Positions 12,246-23,662 of a stretch of 64,000 bases of DNA are shown here, one piece after another. Under the pieces are notes generated by a model, which worked only from the letters and a program-made list of their open reading frames with translations, was not told the origin of the DNA and searched no databases. Where the stretch lies: the NCBI GenBank assembly GCA_010909165.1, contig MU008169.1, forward strand, positions 2,108,001-2,172,000. Reading direction: 5' to 3'. The position numbers were made by a program, and so were the translations under genes. How positions within the stretch are numbered: position 1 is the first letter of the stretch; each line of letters starts with the position of its first letter. Origin of the DNA: Anthoceros angustus. Its lineage: Eukaryota; Streptophyta; Anthocerotopsida; Anthocerotales; Anthocerotaceae.

Positions 12246-12743
12246 ATGTGGGGTGAGTGTTGCAATCTTGAACAAAATTGTGCTTGCCTTGTTGTGGGTT
12301 TTACATCTCCGTGTCTCACTACATCTTGGGTTGTTAGGCTTTCCGCTACCATGGCTCTTGTGAAAATGTCCATCATGTTGAAGACGATTTTGCTCATGAT
12401 GGTCTTTCTCTTGGGCTTTGGAGGGCCACGGCAATGTTTGGAGGTGCTACTACCAAGGACTTGCACGTGGACTATGAGTTCGCCTCGATGCGAATGTGGT
12501 GGCTATGTCTGGATCCGATCAAATATTTCCACCTTATCCAACCGCCGGTTGTTGTTCATATTGGTTGGGACCCGGTGCATGTGCCAAGTTATGACTCACA
12601 ATTGTGACCGCAACCGGATGTATGATTACATCACAGGTTGCAATTTTAATGACTCAACATTGTTGAAGACGAGTGGACGGAAAAAGTTGACACGAGCACT
12701 CTTGCCATGGAGCTTTTATGTTGAGGTGCACTTTTGGTCCTAA
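12246..12743 (+). CDS. Conserved hydrophobic open frame in the array unit (doubtful gene)
   Basis: A plus-strand frame of up to 165 codons recurs at the same place in each unit: 17068-17541, 21987-22337, 26881-27177, 36412-36762 and, beside the retrotransposon, 58607-58987. A methionine about 38 codons in starts a stretch resembling a signal peptide or single membrane helix (LKTILLMMVFLLGFGG). I recognise no family. The opposite strand is also open here in most units (for example 12170-12466 and 36315-36632), and the frame's 3' end changes from unit to unit because of indels. Conservation therefore probably reflects low divergence of the array rather than selection on a protein. I report it because it is the longest recurrent frame. 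Confidence 0.15.
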   Translation: MWGECCNLEQNCACLVVGFTSPCLTTSWVVRLSATMALVKMSIMLKTILLMMVFLLGFGGPRQCLEVLLPRTCTWTMSSPRCECGGYVWIRSNISTLSNRRLLFILVGTRCMCQVMTHNCDRNRMYDYITGCNFNDSTLLKTSGRKKLTRALLPWSFYVEVHFWS

Positions 12744-13369
12744 TAGTTGGATCTTGGATAGATGTTCAATGCGTAGTTCTAAGTGATTTGGTTGTATGTA
12801 GCGGATGTAGCTTGTTGGGTAGAGGAAGGAAAAAGAGTTGACGTGGGTATTCTTGCCATGGAACTTTGATGTTGGGATCTACTTTTAAAGTAGTAGGAGT
12901 TCTCATCCGATTATAAATGAAAATGTTTTCATTTAAAGGTTTTAAATGGTCGTGATCTCTTTGTTGATTCTAATCCCGTATGGAGCTGCCAGTGTCTCTC
13001 GGAAGGGGTTATTCGCCATTAAAGGGGTTTGGGTTTCTAAAGGCCAAAAATGACCTTCAAAACAGGCCAAAACGCATCATCTTGAAAACCACTCTTTAGA
13101 GATGTACAAAAAGACATTGACCATGTTATTTTCGCGAACACTTACGACGGTGGGTTTAAGCCAAGAAGGTTCGCAAATTTCATCTTCACAAGGAAGGGAT
13201 TTCAAGGATTTATATCGGTCTTTGGGAATTCTAAACACCTCTTTCGGACAAGACTTCCTAGCAGTTGAACAGAGGCAAACCAAACCAAACCAGTCCAACA
13301 AGCCAAAGTACGTCAACGCCCAGAACCAACATGCAAAAGAAGCAACTCCCAAGCCCAAAACAAGCAACC

Positions 13370-13387
13370 GCGCCGGACGTCCGGCGC
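13370..13387. repeat. 18-bp perfect palindrome in the array unit
   Basis: GCGCCGGACGTCCGGCGC is its own reverse complement. Equivalent sites in other units are shortened or altered: about 18256, 23094, 27954, 32698, 37530 and 59945. It is followed in most copies by AATTGTGAGAGGACATC. The function is unknown. The variation falls in the CCGG parts. Confidence 0.7.
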
Positions 13388-13985
13388 AATTGTGAGAGGA
13401 CATCAAGCGGCTGATCGAGGCCATCTCGAGAGGGACAAACTAGGACTCTAGAAAACAGCACCATACGTCTAGTGCAATGTAAGTACACAGCCTTCGGATC
13501 TCCATTATTAGAGTGAAAAACAGAGGAAGGAAATGGGGCAATGCGCCTGAGGTTCGGCGCATTGGCGCGAGTGTGCTGAAGCCTGCCGCGGACGTTCGGC
13601 GCATTTCCTGGAGTCCCCAATCTTCCCGGGCATCGAACGCGATGGAAGTGGTGTATTGGAGACCCCAATCTTGCCGGGTGTCCAGCGCGATGGAAGTGTT
13701 GGAGTGGATGCGCCCGACGACCGGCGTATTTGTATATGTATTATTTCTATCTGATAGAAGAATATGTGCTTTGGCAGGGGTGTAGATAGACCGATTAACA
13801 TAAGAACTCCAAAGTCCAGTGCCCCCCGGGGTTGGATCAGTATAGGATGGGGTGTTTGTTTTTGGTAGTTTGAAAACTTTGTAAGAACTCCACTGTCAAG
13901 CAACTTGGGGGGGGGGGATCAATACCGAGATGGGGTGTTGATTTTTAGTGGTTTGAAAAATTTGTAAATCATCCCGGTATCTAGG

Positions 13986-16900
13986 TTTAAAGTATGGAAT
14001 ATTGGTTTGAAAATCATTTGTTGGTTGACGTTATGTTCATACATTCGCTTTGTATACACATTTAAAACCTTTTCGGCCTTACTCTATGTGCCCCGACCCT
14101 ACCTACGACTTGCAGCTAGACCTTTTTATTGGTGCGCCAAATGTCCGCTAATCCGAGTTTGATGCGTGTATAGATGCATGCGCCTTGGTTTCTAGACGAG
14201 CTACATTTTCCAAAATTTGACATGTGTAATGGTGGTTTCGATGGCCAACCTTTTGAATACGACAATGTTTCACAATGTTTTCAGAGAAGTAAGAAAATAA
14301 AGATAATTGATGATCGCCTTCAAGAATGAATGCGTGGATGTTGTCGAACACAAGCGAGAGAGCATATGCCCGCCACTACGAGCCCTAGTGAGAGCCAGTA
14401 TGTGAAGAAAGAGAGTTGGTCGCCCTAGTGAGGATTTTGACCAAATGGTCGACTCGATTTTAGTGAGGCTATGAAGGAGGACTGTCTATACCCATGACGC
14501 CCACCTGTGGTAGCTAGGTGTTCGAGACGAACCATAGCCGAGCTTCGCCAAGAGATTTTGAATTTAAGATCTAACTTGCACCATGTGCCGCCGTGGGTGG
14601 ACTAGTAAGGTTGAAAGCAGTGCGGACAAGGAGAAATGTAAGCCCAAGAGTTCGGTCAAGAAGCGTTGAGGAGGCATGACCATCCTTTAAGACCTTGCCC
14701 GATTCTCGCCATGAGGCCTAGACAACTCTAAGTGTGGCTTGTCTACGGCATGGAGGGGTCGACGGTGTGCGGCGTGATTTCGTGATGATGGGGTTTTGAA
14801 AAGAACATTGATGTGAGTGTCGGTGCGGTGGCAAGTGTGCAGCAAGCTGAAAGTGTTTGCACAAGTATCGGCGCAATCCTCTCCAAACCCGTGCACTCTG
14901 ACTCTTTGGAGTATAAGTACGCCAACGTCCTGCACTCCCGCTCTTTGAGCATGAGTGCGATCATCCGGCGTATCTTCTTTTGTATCCGTTGGCAAGTGTA
15001 TGGGTCTAGTTCTCTTAATCCACTTTAATTGGCAAAATTTGACGTGTTTCTTCAAGCCAAAAGGGGTTTTGAGACAAACCCCTTCCGGAGAGACACAAAG
15101 CAAAGTGCTCATGTCACAAAGCAATACGGTAGAACGTACTCCAAAGCATGCACCACCAATGAATAACAAGTCCCATGTGATAATCCGGCTGGTCCGCCAT
15201 ATGCTTGTCCACGCAAGGCGATGCGGCATTGTTTTAGGGTTGCTCCCATACCGTGTCCCAGACGCCTTGGGCGTGAAACCCGGTGAGAGTCGGACTAGCA
15301 CAAGGAGCATTTAAGTTCCGGGACCCCAAGCTTCCACAAGGCTATTCACAGTACGTTGATCGATTACAAGTTCAAAGGTAGGGATGTCATGCTCAAACGC
15401 ACAAGAGTTGACGCTCACGCATCCACCAACCTCAAGCTTGTCGAGAAAAGCATACAACAACGCTAGCTAGGCGGAGTGGTGTAGCACCGCCACTTGACCA
15501 CGTGGCCATCGGTGACGAAGGTCCCGAAAGGAGAGAAGACTCGCCGATCTCGATAACATGTCCCTTGCCCGCCTCAAGGACATTTAAAGAGGAAGGTTCC
15601 TACTAGTATACAAACGAACATGAACGAACATGTAGCCCCCAAGGCCTTCACAGAGGTATATTGCCACACACATAAATACAAGACAACGGATGAGGAATGT
15701 GACGAGAGAGATGAAGAAAATTGAATCGAAAATGCTTGATAGAGAAAATTAAGAATAGAAAAATGCTTGAATAGAAAATTAAGAATAGGAAATGCTTTGA
15801 TAGAGAAAATTAAGAACATCACATCTTTTACACTAGGTGGTCTTGCGTTTAAGTTTTTGGGCAATTTTCTTAAAAGACGGTTATTTACACCGAGATGCTA
15901 TCATAACATAAAGTTCTATGATATGAATGCCGCATCAACTTTTTCCGCCACTCTCCAACAATCTTGCGATTCATCTAACTCTTATTCCTCTAAGTCATAC
16001 ATCCGTCAAGGGAACTATGTTGGCATGTTATAACTTTGGCACGTCATACATTTGCTCTTCACATGATACAAATTATAGACACAATGGCTAGTAGTCGAGC
16101 AAGTGCACACATTTGATTGTATTATGTGCATTGACCCGCCACATTTGCATCAACACATTCCTCATTGTCCTCTCGTAGTGTGCTTCAGACCAAATTATGC
16201 TTGAGTGAGGCGCCAACATAATAATATATGAGATGGTAGTTGACCAAGTCTCGACATGTTGTGTGCATCCGCCATAGCTTGGGATTACGTGGCTCGAACT
16301 TATAATCGATGCTAGTGGGCTTGGAAAGATTGGTGTTATTATTCCATCTCCTAACCCTAGAAGATTGAGAATCGTCATGAGCACATGAGCCATATGAGTG
16401 GATGAAAAGCTCAAGACACCTAGAATGAAGTTTGACAAAGCGAATCAAGTAGCACAACGGAGAAACCATCAAGGTTATTTAAGGTTGAGCTATTGGCCCG
16501 ACGTATGTAGTACTTACTCTAGAACAAATCCAAGACTTGCATAGAGAAAATTACTATAGGCTCGCCACCATCGAGATCAATTTTCTTAAAGCATGATTAA
16601 TATATATGTTTTCCACCCAAAACAATAAGATTGTGGATTCTCTTTTAGGAATTTGGTTTTCGATTGCATAGCTGAGTTCCAACCCTATACCACACCGTCG
16701 ACCTTTGGCGGATCAAATGCTTCTTCAATACCCGGCCAGCTGATCCACGGATGCTCGGCGTCTACGGAAAGTGATGCGTGCACATCCGTTCAATTCGTGT
16801 TGTTCAACGATGTTTGTAGGTGTTCTTTTGCTAGTGAAGATGGGTTACTCATCATTGACTGCACAAAAAACATTTTGGAAGACTTGGTTATTCATTGACT

Positions 16901-18814
16901 AGCACAAAAAACCACAATGAAACGGAAAAACTATAAATAAATAGCTTGATATAAATAACAAGGATAATAATTTTTATTTTTATTAAAACTTAAAAGCAGA
17001 ATGTCAAAATGTCTTTAAGAACAAGAAAAGAAACCGGATATCACCATCTTTTAGTGAACAATCTTATTTGATGATGATCGAGAGTTATCATGAGCTTTTG
17101 ATACGTTATCGCGATAGATTGCCTTGGAGGCCTATATATGTGGGTGAGTGTTGCAATCTTGAACAAAATTGTGCTTGCCTTGTTGTGGGTTTTACATCTC
17201 CGTGTCTCACTACATCTTGGGTTGTTAGGCTTTCCGCTACCATGGCTCTTGTGAAAATGTCCATCATGTTGAAGACGATTTTGCTCATGATGGTCTTTCT
17301 CTTGGCTTTGAGGCCACGGCAATGTTTGGAGGTGCTACTACCAAGGACTTGCACGTGGACTATGAGTTCTGCTCGATGCGAATGTGGTGGCTATGTGCGT
17401 GGATCCGATCAAATATTTCCACCTTATCCAACCGCCGGTTGTTGTTCATATTTGCGGCTGGTTGGGACCCAGCATGTGCCAAGTTATGACACAATTGTGA
17501 CCGCAACTGGATGTATGATTACATCCTGGTTGCAATTTTGACGAAGCTCAACATTGTTGAAGACGAGTGGACGGAAAAAAGTTGACACGAGCACTCTTGC
17601 CATGGAGCTTTTTATGTTGAGGTGCACTTTTGGTCCTAATAGTTGGATCTGTTGCATAGATGTTCAATGCGTAGTTCTAAGTGATTTGGTTGTATGTAGC
17701 GGATGTAGCTTGTTGGGTAGAGGAAGGAAAAAAGAGTTGACGTGGGTATTCTTGCCATGGAACTTTGATGTTGGGATCTACTTTTAAAGTAGTAGGAGTT
17801 CTCATCCGATTATAAATGAAAATGTTTTTCATTTAAAGGTTTTAAATGGTCGTGATCTCTTTGTTGATTCTAATCCCGTATGGAGCTGCCAATGTGTCTC
17901 CGGGGGGTTATTCGCCATTAAAGGGGTTTGGGTTCCTAAAGGCCAAAAATGACCTTCAAAACGGCCAAACGCATCATCTTGAAAACCACTCTTTAGAGAT
18001 GTACAAAAGACATTGACCATGTTATTTTCTCGCGAACACTTACGGCTGTGGTTTTTAAGAAGGTTCGCAAATTTCATCTTCACAAGGAAGGGATTTCAAG
18101 GATTTATATCGGTCGAATTCTAAACACCTCTTTCGCGTTTACAAGATTCCTAGCGTTGAACAAGAGGGCAAACCAAACCAAACCAGTCCAACAAGCCAAA
18201 GTACAACGTCCAACAGAACCAACATGCAAAAGAAGCAACTCCCAAGCCCAAAACAGCAACGCACGGACGTCCGGCGCAATTGTGAGAGGACATCAAGCGG
18301 CGGCTGATCGAGCCATCTCGAGAGGGACAAACTAGGACTCTAGAAAACAGCACCACACGTCTAGTGCAATGTAAGTACGCCACAGGATCTCCATTATTAG
18401 AGTGAAAAGAGGAAGGAAATGGGGCAATGCGCTGAGGTTCGCGATTGCGCGTGTTGGCTCCGGACGCTCGCGATTTGAGTCCCCAATCTTGCCGGGCATC
18501 CAACGCGATGGAAGTGGTGTATTCGAGACCCCAATCTTGCCGGTGTCCAGCGATGGAAGTGTTGAGTGGATGCGCCGGACGTCCGATTTGTATATGTATT
18601 ATTTCTATCCGATAGAAGAATATGTGCTTTGGCGTGTAGATAGACCGATTAACATAAGAACTCCAAAGTCCACCGGGTTGGATCGATAGGATGGGGTGTT
18701 TGTTTTGGTAGTTTGAAAACTTTGTAAGAACTCCATCAAGCAACTTGGGGGATCAATCGAGATGGGGTGTTGATTTTAGTGGTTTGAAAATTTGTAAATC
18801 ATCCGGTATCTAGG
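13986..18814 (+). repeat. Array unit 2 (4829 bp)
   Basis: A complete uninterrupted unit, AT-rich and without a recognisable gene. Internal repeats in order: a triplet of about 30-bp A-rich repeats (near 15725-15821); diverged direct repeats of about 50-75 bp at 17563-17640 and 17717-17790, both containing TTGCCATGGA; a pair of about 48-bp repeats starting CCCCAATCTTGCCGG just before the unit end; and a pair of about 55-bp repeats next to the anchor. These sub-repeats recur at the same places in the other complete units I compared. Confidence 0.9.
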
Positions 18815-21800
18815 TTTAAAGTATGGAATATTGGTTTGAAAATCATTTGTTGGTTGACGTTATGTTCATACATTCGCTTTGTATACACATTTAAAACCTT
18901 TCGGCCTTACTCTATGTGCCCGACCCTACCTACGACTTGCGGCTAGACCTTTTTATTGCGCGCCAAATGTCCGCTAATCCGAGTTTGATGCGTGTATAGA
19001 TGCATGCGCCTTGGTTTCTAGATGAGCTACATTTTCCAAAATTTGACATGTGTAATGGTGGTTTCGATGGCCAACCTTTTGAATACGACAATGTTTCACA
19101 ATGTTTCAGAAGTAAGAAAATAAAGATAATTGATGATCCGCCTTCAAGAATGAAAGCGTGTCGGATGTTGTCGAACACAAGTAAGAGAGCATATGCCCGC
19201 CACCACGAGCCCTAGTGAGAGCCAGTATGTGAAGAAAGAGAGTTGGTCGCCCTAGTGAGGATTTTGACCAAATGGTGACTCGATTTTAGTGAGGCTATGA
19301 AGGAGGACTGTCTATACCCATTGTGACGATCGCATTGTGGTGTAGCTAGGTGTTCGAGACGAACCATAGCCGAGCCAAGAGATTTTGAATTTAAGATCTA
19401 ACTTGCACCATGTGCCGCCGTGGGTGGACTAGTAAGGTTGAAAGCGGTACGGACAAGGAGAAATGTAAGCCCAAGAGTTCGGTCAAGAAGCGTTGAGGAG
19501 GCATGACCATCCTTAAGACCTTGCCCGATTCTCGCTCATGGGCCTAGAGCAACTCTAAGTGTGGCTTGTCTCGGCATGGAGGGGCGTCGACAGGTGTGCC
19601 CGGCGTCGTGGATTTCGTGATGGGGTTTGAAAAGAACATTGATGTGAGTGTCGGTGCTTGGCGGTGGCAAGTGTGCACAGCAACTGAACGAAAGTGTTTG
19701 CACTGCATCGCGCAATCCTCTCCAAACCCGTGCACTCCGCTCTTTGGAGTATAAGTCGCCAAAAGGTCCTGCACTCCGCTCTTTGAGCATGAGTGCGCCA
19801 TCATCCGCCAGTATCTTCTTTTGTATCCGCTGGCAAGTGTATGGGTCTAGTTCTCTTAATCCACTTTAATTGGCAAAATTTGACGTGTTTCTTCAAGCCA
19901 AAAGGGGTTTTGAGACAAACCCCTTCCGGAGAGACACAAAGCAAAGTGCTCATGTCACAAAGCAATACGGTAGAACGTACTCCAAAGCATGCACCGTCAC
20001 GAATAACAAGTCCCATGTGATAATCCGCTGGTCCGCCATATGCTTGTCCACGCAAGGCGATGCGGCATTGTTTTAGGGTTGCTCCCATACCTGTCCCGAC
20101 GCCTGGGCGTGAAACTGTGAGGAGTCGGACTAGCACAAGGAGCATTTAAGTTCGGGACCCCAAGCTTCCACAAGGCTATTCACCGGCACGTTGATCGATT
20201 ACAAGTTCAAAGGTAGGGATGTCATGCTCAAACGCACAAGAGTTGACGCTCACGCATCCACCAACCTCAAGCTTGTCGAGAAAAGCATACAACAACAGTA
20301 ACGCTAGCTAGGGCGGAGTGGTGTAGCACCGCCACTTGACCACGTGGCCATCGGTGACGAAGGTCCCGAAAGGAGAGAAGACCGCCACGATCCGATAACA
20401 TGTCCCTTGCCTCAAGGACATTTAAAGAGGAAGGTTCCCTACTAGTATACAAACGAACATGAACGAACATGTAGCCCCAAGGCCTTCACAGAGGTATATT
20501 GCCACACACATAAATACAAGACAACGGATGAGGAATGTGACGAGAGAGATGAAGAAAATTGAATCGAAAATGCTTGATAGAGAAAATTAAGAATAGAAAA
20601 ATGCTTGAATAGAGAAAATTAAGAATAGGAAATGCTTTGATAGAGAAAATTAAGAACATCACATCTTTTACACTAGGTGGTCTTGCTTAAGTTTTTTGGG
20701 CAATTTTCTTAAAAGACGTTATTTACACCGAGATGCTATCATAACATAAAGTTCTATGATATGAATGCCGCATCAACTTTTTCCGCCCACTCTCCAACAA
20801 TCTTGCGATTCATCTAACTCTTATTCCTCTAAGTCATACATCCGGTCAAGGGAACTATGTTGGCATGTTATAACTTTGGCACGCCATACATTTGCTCTTC
20901 ACATGATACAAATTATAGACACAATGGCTAGTAGTCGAACGGCAGTGCACACATTTGATTGTATTATGTGCATTGACCCGCCACATTTGCATCAACACAT
21001 TCCTCATTGTCCTCTACGTAGTGTGTGCTTCTTGCAGCACCAAATTATGCTTCGAGTGAGGCGCTCGACATAATAATATATGAGATGGTAGTTGACCAAG
21101 TCTCGGACATGTTGTGTGCGACCGTCATAGCTTGGGATTACGTGGCTCGAACTTATAATCGATGCTAGTGGGCTTGGAAAGATTGGTGTTATTATCCATC
21201 TCCTAACCCTAGAAGATTGAGAATCGTCATGAGCACATGAGCCATATGAGTGGATGAAAAGCTCAAGACACCTAGAATGAAGTTTGACAAAGCGAATCAA
21301 GTAGCACAACGGAGAAACCATCAAGGTTATTTAAGGTTGAGCTATTGGCCCGACGATGTAGTACTTACTCTAGAACAAATCCAAGACTTGCATAGAGAAA
21401 ATTACTATAGGCTCGCCACCATCGAGATCAATTTTCTTAAAAGCATGATTAATATATATGTTTTCCACCCAAAACAATAAGATTGTGGATTCTCTTTTAG
21501 AATTTGGTTTTCGATTGCATAGCTGGAGTTCCAACCCTATACCACACCGTCGCCTTTGGATCAAATGCTTCTTCAATACCCGGCCAGCTAACCGATCCAC
21601 GGATGCTCGGCGTCTGGAAAGTGATGCGCACATCCGTTCAATTCGTGTTGTTCAACGCATGTTTGTAGGTGTTCTTTTGCTATGTGAAGATGGGTTACTC
21701 ATCGCTTGACCGCACAAAAAACATTTTGGAAGACTTGGTTATTCATTGACTAGCACAAAAACCACAATGAAACGGAAAAACTATAAATAAATAGCTTGAT

Positions 21801-23662
21801 ATAAATAACAAGGATAATAATTTTTATTTTTATTAAAACTTAAAAGCAGAATGTCAAAATGTCTTTAAGAACAAGAAAAGAAACCGGATATCACCATCTT
21901 TTAGTGAACAATCTTATTTGATGATGATCGAGAGTTATCATGAGCTTTGATACGTTATCGCGATAGATTGCCTTGGAGGCCTATATATGTGGGGTCGATG
22001 TTGCAATCTTGAACAAAATTGTGCTTGCCTTGTTGTGGGTTTTACATCTCCGTGTCTCACTACATCTTGGGTTGTTAGGCTTTCCGCTACCATGGCTCTT
22101 GTGAAAATGTCCATCATGTTGAAGACGATTTTGCTCATGATGGTCTTTCTCTTGGGCTTTGGAGGGCCACGGCAATGTTTGGAGGTGCTACTACCAAGGA
22201 CTTGCACGTGGACTATGAGTCCGATGCGAATGTGGTGGCTATGTCTGGATCCGATCAAATATTTCCACCTTATCCAACCGCCGGTTGTTGTTCATATTTG
22301 CGGCTGGTTGGGACCCGGTGCATGTGCCAAGTTATGACTCAGACCGCAACGATGTGTATGATTACATCCTGGTTGCAATTTTGAAGCTCAACATTGTTGA
22401 AGACGAGTGGACGGAAAAAGTTGACACGAGCACTCTTGCCATGGAGCTTTTATGTTGAGGTGCACTTTTGGTCCTAATAGTTGGATCTGTTGGATAGATG
22501 TTCAATGCGTAGTTCTAAGTGATTTGGTTGTATGTAGCGGATGTAGCTTGTTGGGTAGAGGAAGGAAAAAGAGTTGACGTGGTATTCTTGCCATGGAACT
22601 TTGATGTTGGGATCTACTTTTAAAGTAGTAGGAGTTCTCATCCGATTATAAATGAAAATGTTTTTCATTTAAAGGTTTTAAATGGTCGTGATCTCTTTGT
22701 TGATTCTAATCCCGTATGGAGCTGCCAATGTCTCCGGAAGGGGTTATTCGCCATTAAAGGGGTTTGGGTTCTAAAGGCCAAAACGACCTTCAAAACGGGC
22801 CAAACGCATCATCTTGAAAACCACTCTTTAGAGATGTCCAAAAAGACATTGACCATGTTATTTTCTCGCGAACACTTACACGTGGTTTAAGCCAAGAAGG
22901 TTCGCAAATTTCATCTTCACAAGGAAGGGATTTCAAGGATTTATATCGGTCTGGGAATTCTAAACACCTCTTCGCTTTACAAGATTTCCTAGGTGTTGAG
23001 GCAAACCAAACCAAACCAGTCCAACAAGCCAAAGTACGAACGTCCAGCAACCAACATGCAAAAGAAGCAACTCCCAAGCCCAAAAACAGCACACGCCGGA
23101 CGTCCGGCGCAATTGTGAGAGGACATCAAGCGGCTGATCGTGGCCATCTCGAGAGGGACAAACTAGGACTCTAGAAAACAGCACACGCCTAGTGCAATGT
23201 AAGTACGTACAGGATCTCCATTATTAGAGTGAAAACAGAGGAAATGGGGCAATGCGCTCGAGGTTCGGCGCATTACGCGAGTGTGTCAAGCGCCGCGGAG
23301 CTCGGGCGCATTTCGAGTCCCCAATCTTGCCGGGCATCCAACGCGATGGAAGTGGTGTATTCGAGACCCCAATCTTGCCGGGTGTCCAGCGATGGAAGTG
23401 TTGGAGTGGATGCGCGGATGTCCGGTATTTGTATATGTATTATTTTCTATCCGATAGAAGAATATGTGCTTTGGCGGGCGTAGATAGACCGATTAACATA
23501 AGAACTCCAAAGTCCCGCCGGGTTGGATCGATAGGATGGGGTGTTTGTTTTGGTAGTTTGAAAACTTTGTAAGAACTCCATCAAGCAACTTGGGGGATCA
23601 ATACCGAGATGGGGTGTTGATTTTAGTGGTTTGAAAAATTTGTAAATCATCCGGTATCTAGG
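18815..23662 (+). repeat. Array unit 3 (4848 bp)
   Basis: A complete unit aligning end to end with units 2 and 4. Differences are mostly one- to few-base indels at CCGG, CAG and CTG contexts; base substitutions look sparse. It carries one of the two versions in which the 76-codon plus-strand frame at 21250-21480 stays open. No gene is recognised. Confidence 0.9.
20569..20660 (+). repeat. Triplicated ~30-bp A-rich repeat within the array unit
   Basis: Three imperfect copies of a motif made of AATGCTT, a variable TGATAG or GAATAG, then AGAAAATTAAGAA. The same triplet is at about 10803-10900, 15725-15821, 25402-25500, 30160-30265, 34990-35085, 39815-39910 and 63380-63480, so it was present before the unit was amplified. 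Confidence 0.85.

Larger units (their letters stand above)
773..13985 (+). repeat. Array unit 1, interrupted by a GC-rich block
   Basis: A full-length unit whose two halves, 773-2226 and about 10731-13985, flank an unrelated GC-rich block. Removing the block leaves about 4.7 kb, close to the other units. The right half holds the conserved hydrophobic open frame at 12246-12743, an 18-bp perfect palindrome centred on GGACGTCC at 13370-13387, and a pure G run near 13907-13917. That G run is much shorter in the other copies. Confidence 0.85.

Noticed and set aside
12170-12466. Minus-strand frame opposite the hydrophobic frame, recurring in most units
   Set aside because: It overlaps the plus-strand frame over the same low-divergence island; both being open is best explained by sequence similarity of the units rather than two genes.
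20569-20660. The triplicated A-rich repeat as a CRISPR array
   Set aside because: There are only three imperfect copies with no unique spacers, and the DNA is nuclear and plant-like.
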